A DNA stretch of 64,000 bases from contig OZ231126.1 of the NCBI GenBank assembly GCA_965153355.1, positions 62,558,001 through 62,622,000 on the forward strand. The letters are read 5' to 3'. Position numbers and translations under genes: made by a program. Every line of letters starts with the position of its first letter. Position 1 is the first letter of the stretch. The notes under the pieces are model-generated. The model was not told the DNA's origin. It worked only from the letters and a program-made list of their open reading frames with translations, and searched no databases. This DNA is from Flaccisagitta enflata (taxonomy: Eukaryota; Chaetognatha; Sagittoidea; Aphragmophora). Positions 49,172-64,000 of the stretch are shown one piece after another.

Positions 49172-49401
49172 TTTACCTTTCCATCGCGTCAATCACTGCT
49201 CGTCGTTCAAATGGAGGCCAGAGATCGAATGACTGTTCAAGAGGTATGTCCGAATTATTCGAAATGACACGGTTTGACGGAAAAGCCTCTTCCCCGTTGG
49301 GGTGTCTCCTTGCCGGGTCAAAGTTCAACCGGTCGTCATTGAGCCAACGATATCCTTAGACGAAGTCAAATTGAGCCGAGATAAGACGAGATGAGATGAA
49401 A

Positions 49402-49489
<88 letters not shown>

Positions 49490-51172
49490 TCAGACTGAAA
49501 AGAGTGCAAGTGACAAAGAAGATGAGACAGAGGCGAGCGCTATTGACAGTAAAATATACATATGAAAAACAAAGGATTTACTTGGGTGAACGACGGGAAG
49601 ACACGGTTCTGTTTCAATTGGTCTTCTTTCCCAGTTTCCAGTTTGCGTTGTCATAAAATTGTCCCAACAACCCATTAGAAACAGCTGATCTGCGTTTGGA
49701 CGTGGAGCTAATTTAAATCTGTCGAAACCAATGAGACGAGCTTCTTCTGTTTTGTATTTTTCACTCTCGGAAATAAACAAAGGTTGACACTTGCTGATTT
49801 GTTCTTTTCGCCAAATATCGAGAGACATTTGAGCGCCTGAATCCGGTGCCCAAAACCCGAATTCGATTTCAGCTATAAGCAAGTTGACCAGATTTTCAAA
49901 ACCAACGCCACCCGGTTGTTGATTTTCTCTTGTTTCCAGCACTGACGTCAAATATCGTCTGAAGACCTCGTTGAGGAGTTCGCGAAACGAAAACAAATAG
50001 ATTCGCTGACGTCGTTTCCTATTGTACACGGCATGAGATGTCAAGGGGTCAAAGTTGTTTTCGTCGTTATCATCGTCATCGCTATTGTATGGATTCTCGT
50101 CATCGCTGCTGACGTCATAATAATCGTCACTTCCTGGGTCTATGACGGAAGTTGTCGATTCAGAGATGTTCGAGTTAGGTCGTAAAGAGCCAGAGTCATT
50201 CACTAAAGTGTTAGCAGATGATGATGATGACGATGATGATGATGATGATGCTGCTTGTTGGTAGTTTGGAGATGAAGGAGGAGGAGGAGGAGGGGGCGAA
50301 TGATGAGGAGGGGGAAGAGACATGGATGAGGAACATAACGGCGCCGTCTTGCGGCGGGATGGTGGCAGAGTGAGTACGTTAAAGGCGCACGTGAAAAAAA
50401 GAACATGATCGTTTCTCTTGCAAAAGGAGCGTTGATGTTGTTTCAACAAATCTCGAGTGTTAGCTTCAGTTTGCGACTTTTCAAAACGAGACCTGAGTGT
50501 GAAAGGACAGCAGTATTCCTGCGGTCTCGACAGCAATCCGTATCTTGGCAATTGGTACTGTAGACATCCCATCCAAATGACAAAATCACTTGAGAATTTG
50601 GATAGAAATCTGCGACCCTCGCTTTCCAGGTAATCTCTCAACGCCGGATCGACTCGGCATTCATCGAGCCCGCACAGTTCTTGACTGAACTGTAGTTTTT
50701 CAACTGCTGGTTTCTGTACACTCATCGCTCTACCTGATGTTGTTGTCATTCCATTTGGAACAAGCACGAACCAGCCGTTAGTAATCATCGCGTCGCTGTT
50801 GGTAAAAAGTTTCCAAGGTTCTTGAGTGTCGAACGCGCGCTTTGGTGGAAAAGTGCGACCAAGAAGGTGTGTGGTTGCGTTGTCCTTAAAATCTCCTAAA
50901 TCTCCAAAAGTACCATTTCCCATTCCGTAAAAAAGTTGTCTCATAGTTTCAAGTGGACTGTCGAGGAGTGTGCGTTCATGACGAGAGACGGCTGATTTGT
51001 CATCTGTGAGCTGATGCGAGAAGGGGAACAGCTTATCGTCAGAAACGCCTAGATCGTAGGGAGAATGTCCGTGGTCTCTGTATATCCTCGACATGTCAGT
51101 TGCTCGGTTATGGCGAGAGAAGTATAAATTATACACAAAGATAAGGAATAGTGAATGAATATGTAAAAACAT
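46472..51172 (-). CDS. 1,122-aa element protein of unknown function, nine exons
   Basis: Exons 51172-49582, 49354-49177, 48999-48673, 48347-48230, 48139-47874, 47775-47619, 47463-47346, 47230-47080 and 46934-46472 keep frame through eight GT-AG introns and end at a stop. With the first ATG the N-terminus is hydrophobic (FLHIHSLFLIFVYNLYF). A later ATG at 51094 (MSRIYRDHGHSPYD) would drop it. Residues about 275-375 are low-complexity: Pro run, Ser run, then Asp-rich. The rest looks globular with Trp- and Phe-rich segments. A CPNC pair occurs near 823. No polymerase, helicase or nuclease motif is visible. It lies between the packaging ATPase and small genes of the block. One intron (47464-47618) begins directly with a GT microsatellite as its donor. 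The fifth exon includes a 52-base stretch with intron-like ends, but removing it breaks phase. Confidence 0.7.
47546..47618. repeat. (CA)n microsatellite forming a splice donor
   Basis: On the coding (minus) strand this reads (GT)n, beginning at the exact exon-intron boundary at 47619/47618. The preceding exon ends cctcaag in sense. The tract therefore provides the invariant GT of the 5' splice site and the first 73 bases of the intron. Confidence 0.8.
49018..49170. repeat. (GA)n and (CA)n tracts filling an intron
   Basis: On the minus-strand sense this intron of the 1,122-aa gene runs donor gtaaat, (TG)n, a 30-base spacer, (CT)n, then cacacacag acceptor. Almost the whole 177-base intron is microsatellite. 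Confidence 0.85.
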
Positions 51173-51431
51173 GTCGCGCAGCGGTGCGCGTGAAGTTTGT
51201 AGAAGAGCAAAAGAAGCAGCGCGGAGATTGAGATAATTAATTCAAAGAATCCTTTTTTCCCACGCCCGTGAATGACAAAAACAACGAGACCGCAATTGAT
51301 TCTAATTTGTGGAGGCATCAAGTACCAACGTTGTTTGTTTTTTCTTTAGTTGGCCGCGTTGAGTACTGACAGGGGTAGCCAGGGTCTGAGAGATTTTGAT
51401 TGTCCATTATAAAGGAATTCACTGTAGGATA

Positions 51432-51548
<117 letters not shown>

Positions 51549-51680
51549 AGACGCTAGATATGAAAAGGGAGACAAACAATAATTGCAACGACAGACAGAT
51601 AGACAGATAGACAGACAGACAGACAGACATACAAACAGAGCCAGATAGACCAATGGAAATTGATTAAGAAAAAGGGCGAA

Positions 51681-56377
<4,697 letters not shown>

Positions 56378-56429
56378 AGCTTTTTCTTTTTCTCTCACTT
56401 TTCTCTCCTTTTCTTTTTCTTTCTCTTAG
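56378..56429. promoter_or_regulatory. Divergent intergenic spacer, 52 bp, pyrimidine-rich
   Basis: The only gap between the leftward ATPase start and the rightward 128-aa gene start. It is a T/C tract on the plus strand ending tttctttctcttag directly before ATG, which looks like a 3' splice site. The plus-strand gene may therefore have a 5' UTR intron and a promoter further left, overlapping the ATPase gene. No TATA box inside it. Confidence 0.35.
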
Positions 56430-56816
56430 ATGTCTGAATTGACCGTCGGTCCCTCTTCATCGACAGAGACAGCTAATGATAATGAGACAGCAGTAGAAAG
56501 AAATAATTTGGCTCCAACCGTGTTGAACGAGGTTCGACCAAAAAAACATAGGTGTGTTTGCCAGGTGGTCAAATCAGATTGTCAGTACCTGGCCAAGGAC
56601 ATAAAAGAGGTTACAAAGGAAATTGCAAAAATTGATCCGACCGCGAGTGGTGCTGTGCGTCACACTCTTCAGTGCGCACAAATCCAACTGAACGACATAC
56701 GTGACCATCTCAAAAGTGATCTATTGAAAAACTTGCCAGACATCAAAGCCAAAACAGAGTCTCTTTTGTTGACAAAAAAAGCATGCCTCGCTCGAGATCA
56801 TCATCATCATCATTAA
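56430..56816 (+). CDS. 128-aa element protein, unknown
   Basis: Single exon from ATG 56430 to TAA 56816. The Ser/Thr/Glu/Asn-rich N-terminus (MSELTVGPSSSTETAND) is followed by a Cys-containing segment (KKHRCVCQVVKSDCQ) and a helical remainder (AKDIKEVTKEIAK, then LPDIKAKTESLLL). The final His run comes from an ATC repeat. It shares the start context tag-ATG-TCT-GA and an MSE start with the Cys/His-rich gene at 58326, suggesting similar leader splicing. No family recognised. Confidence 0.6.
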   Translation: MSELTVGPSSSTETANDNETAVERNNLAPTVLNEVRPKKHRCVCQVVKSDCQYLAKDIKEVTKEIAKIDPTASGAVRHTLQCAQIQLNDIRDHLKSDLLKNLPDIKAKTESLLLTKKACLARDHHHHH

Positions 56817-57013
56817 CATCATCAATCCACGATGGAAAATTTGTCATAGAATACAAAGAAAAAGAGAGAAAAAAAAGACTTTTTTTCAAATCGGTCATGC
56901 TGGCGTTTTTCTTTTCGACCTTGCTATCAGATTATATCCCTTTCTTCTTTTCTTTTGCAATTTCATTCTCTTATCTGTATTTCCTCGCTCCTTTACTAAT
57001 GAATTTCTTATTG

Positions 57014-57064
<51 letters not shown>

Positions 57065-57097
57065 CTCAATCTCTTTCTTAAAGGCAAAAACACGTAG
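56783..57097 (+). CDS. Possible small membrane protein overlapping the previous gene
   Basis: A 104-codon frame starting at ATG 56783 within the 3' end of the 128-aa gene. It has a basic patch (YKEKERKKRLFFK) and two hydrophobic stretches (MLAFFFSTLLSDYIPFFF; FSYLYFLAPLLMNFLLFF) before running into a CT microsatellite. Dual hydrophobic segments could be membrane helices, but the frame ends inside repeat translation, so it may be chance. Confidence 0.3.
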
Positions 57098-57235
57098 AAA
57101 ACAAAACATAGAAAAACAAAAAAAAAGAAAAACCAAAAACCAAAAACCACAAAAACAAACAAACAAACTCTGAAGCATAATGAGCGAGTAGATCCGCCTC
57201 TAACCAAGGAAAATAAAGATTAAAATACTCACCAA

Positions 57236-57511
57236 ATGGGCAACCTACAAGAGGAACTTTTCGCGTTTAATCTCGTAAGCGGTATTTGCGCGTTCATATC
57301 TCTCCTTAACATAACTCTTTTGATATTTTACACGTATTTTGCTTCGCACGGATTTTACATGGTTAATCGTGTCGAGTACAACGAAGGTAACGAGGATCAT
57401 CGGGATGACGAAACTAGCAACAGTGATAATTCGCGGTCCGATAATGACAACGCACTGAAAGAAAATGAAAAGAATCAACAGTCGGTGAAAGAGCGAAGAA
57501 ACTCGCACTAA
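57236..57511 (+). CDS. Single-pass membrane protein, 91 aa
   Basis: ATG 57236 to stop 57511. One clear membrane segment at residues about 11-36 (FNLVSGICAFISLLNITLLI and onward) is followed by an Asp/Asn/Ser/Glu-rich tail. Small one-helix proteins are common accessory genes of Polinton-like elements, sometimes proposed to act in virion membranes or exit; no specific role can be assigned. The next gene begins three bases after its stop. Confidence 0.6.
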   Translation: MGNLQEELFAFNLVSGICAFISLLNITLLIFYTYFASHGFYMVNRVEYNEGNEDHRDDETSNSDNSRSDNDNALKENEKNQQSVKERRNSH

Positions 57512-57514
57512 GAA

Positions 57515-57793
57515 ATGAAGATGAATAAAGAGGTGAAAGAAGGAAACGAAAAGAAGAGAAGTCAAACTGATTGTAAGGAACAGTGCCGCCGCATCTTCTT
57601 TTCGCTGCGAAAAAGTCGTCTTGACCTCGCATTTATTCGCTTGTGTCTCGAAAAACGAATAAACGTAAAAGACGAGGAAAGCAGAGTAATAAAATCAATG
57701 CACAGACTTAGAAAATTGCTAACTCGACTGAGGCACCTCTTCCGCGCAATTCCACTTGAATATCGTAAGAAAAAAAACAAAATGACATCGTAA
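57515..57793 (+). CDS. Basic 92-aa protein
   Basis: ATG 57515, three bases after the previous stop, to TAA 57793. Helical and strongly basic ([34 protein letters not shown]). Charge would suit nucleic-acid binding. Unrecognised; the tight spacing to its neighbour supports its being a genuine element gene. Confidence 0.55.
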   Translation: MKMNKEVKEGNEKKRSQTDCKEQCRRIFFSLRKSRLDLAFIRLCLEKRINVKDEESRVIKSMHRLRKLLTRLRHLFRAIPLEYRKKKNKMTS

Positions 57794-57931
57794 TCGCTTG
57801 CAACGTCATCGTGATCCATCAAAACACCAAATCCGCGTCGTCATCATCGTTTCCTCGCATCTGGCATCCGCATCTGGCATCCGGCATCCGGCATCCGGCA
57901 TACGGCATCCAACATCCGGGATCCAGCTTCC

Positions 57932-58041
<110 letters not shown>

Positions 58042-58325
58042 CGCCTCGTCCTGGTAAGTTGTTTTCGTTATTTTCTATCAATCAAATCAATCAATCAACC
58101 AGTCAATCAGTAAATCGATATTGATTCTTGCGAGCAACGAAAAACGTTTCTAAGTTGGGATTTGTAACTTCCTTTTTCAATTTTTCCCCCTTTTTCTCGA
58201 TTTTCTTTTTCCATCGGATGTGTGTCTCACACGTTCACTCGCGCGGTTCGTCGATTTATCTATTTATCTCATCTTTACATATTTATATTAAATGTATTTG
58301 TTTTTGTTTGTTTTTATGCTGTTAG

Positions 58326-61706
<3,381 letters not shown>

Positions 61707-61954
61707 TATGTATATATGTTGTCTTTTCTACTGAGTATTTTCCTTTCCTTTTTTTCGTTTATTACTGAACGGTTTTTAGGCGGACCTACGAAAATATATA
61801 AACAAATGTACGCTAAAATACATATACATAGACCAACCGCATATTTAGTCTTAGCAGCATGTTTTTTTCTTTTTCTTTTAACAAAATGAAAAACAAATAC
61901 TCATTGTATTGTTTCGGGGTTGTTTGTTTTCTATCTAGGTCACTAGACCACAAA

Positions 61955-64000
<2,046 letters not shown>

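Overview
This is eukaryotic, almost certainly invertebrate metazoan, nuclear DNA. Genes carry GT-AG introns, and very long dinucleotide and tetranucleotide microsatellites are everywhere. Most of the remainder is fold-back and hairpin-ended repeats, plus one nearly intact LINE. No operons, ribosome binding sites, rRNA or tRNA genes were recognised. The species cannot be fixed from the sequence. A repeat family with terminal hairpins and (GTCY)n tracts resembles the Helentron-derived HINE/pearl/mini-me elements described in molluscs and insects.

Layout. From 1 to 13.5 kb: repeat-dense DNA with hairpin-(GTCY)n termini, several fold-back MITEs, microsatellites, one SRCR-domain exon (minus strand, 10.36-10.70 kb) and one possible host exon (6.12-6.35 kb). 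From 13.77 to 17.34 kb: a LINE with an ORF1 remnant, an intact endonuclease/reverse transcriptase ORF2 and a duplicated 3' UTR hairpin. From 18.5 to 20.3 kb: two adjacent tandem arrays of about 163 bp. From 22.0 to 29.7 kb: one giant fold-back repeat with more than 1.6 kb of matching arm and further fold-backs nested in it. From 32.67 to 34.73 kb (minus): three exons of an ArsS-like radical SAM gene (arsenosugar biosynthesis family).

From about 37.8 kb to the end of the window lies the main item: a Maverick/Polinton-type (adintovirus-like) endogenous virus or giant transposon, cut off by the window edge. Minus strand, in order of transcription: packaging ATPase (56.38-51.68), a 1,122-aa protein of unknown function (51.17-46.47), a 150-aa protein, a 151-aa protein, retroviral-type integrase (44.87-43.31), a 536-aa putative minor virion protein (43.31-41.70), a Lys/Gln-rich basic protein, the double-jelly-roll-like major capsid protein (41.27-38.98), an adenain-like cysteine protease (38.98-38.40) and a tiny protamine-like protein (38.07-37.78). 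Plus strand from 56.43 kb: a 128-aa protein, a membrane protein, a basic protein, a Cys/His-rich protein with a huge acidic tail (58.33-61.71) and the start of protein-primed family B DNA polymerase (61.96 to the edge). Together these would copy (PolB), integrate (integrase), package (ATPase), mature (protease) and enclose (capsid proteins, basic core proteins) a viral genome.

The element's genes are heavily interrupted by introns, unlike the compact genes expected of a virus. The major capsid gene alone needs nine introns and the 1,122-aa gene eight, and every junction keeps phase. In the 46-63 kb part many introns are filled by microsatellites with a fixed polarity: GT or GA tracts sit at the donor side and CT tracts at the acceptor side. 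Exon models were built by eye from splice signals, phase and family resemblance; boundaries may be off by a base or more.
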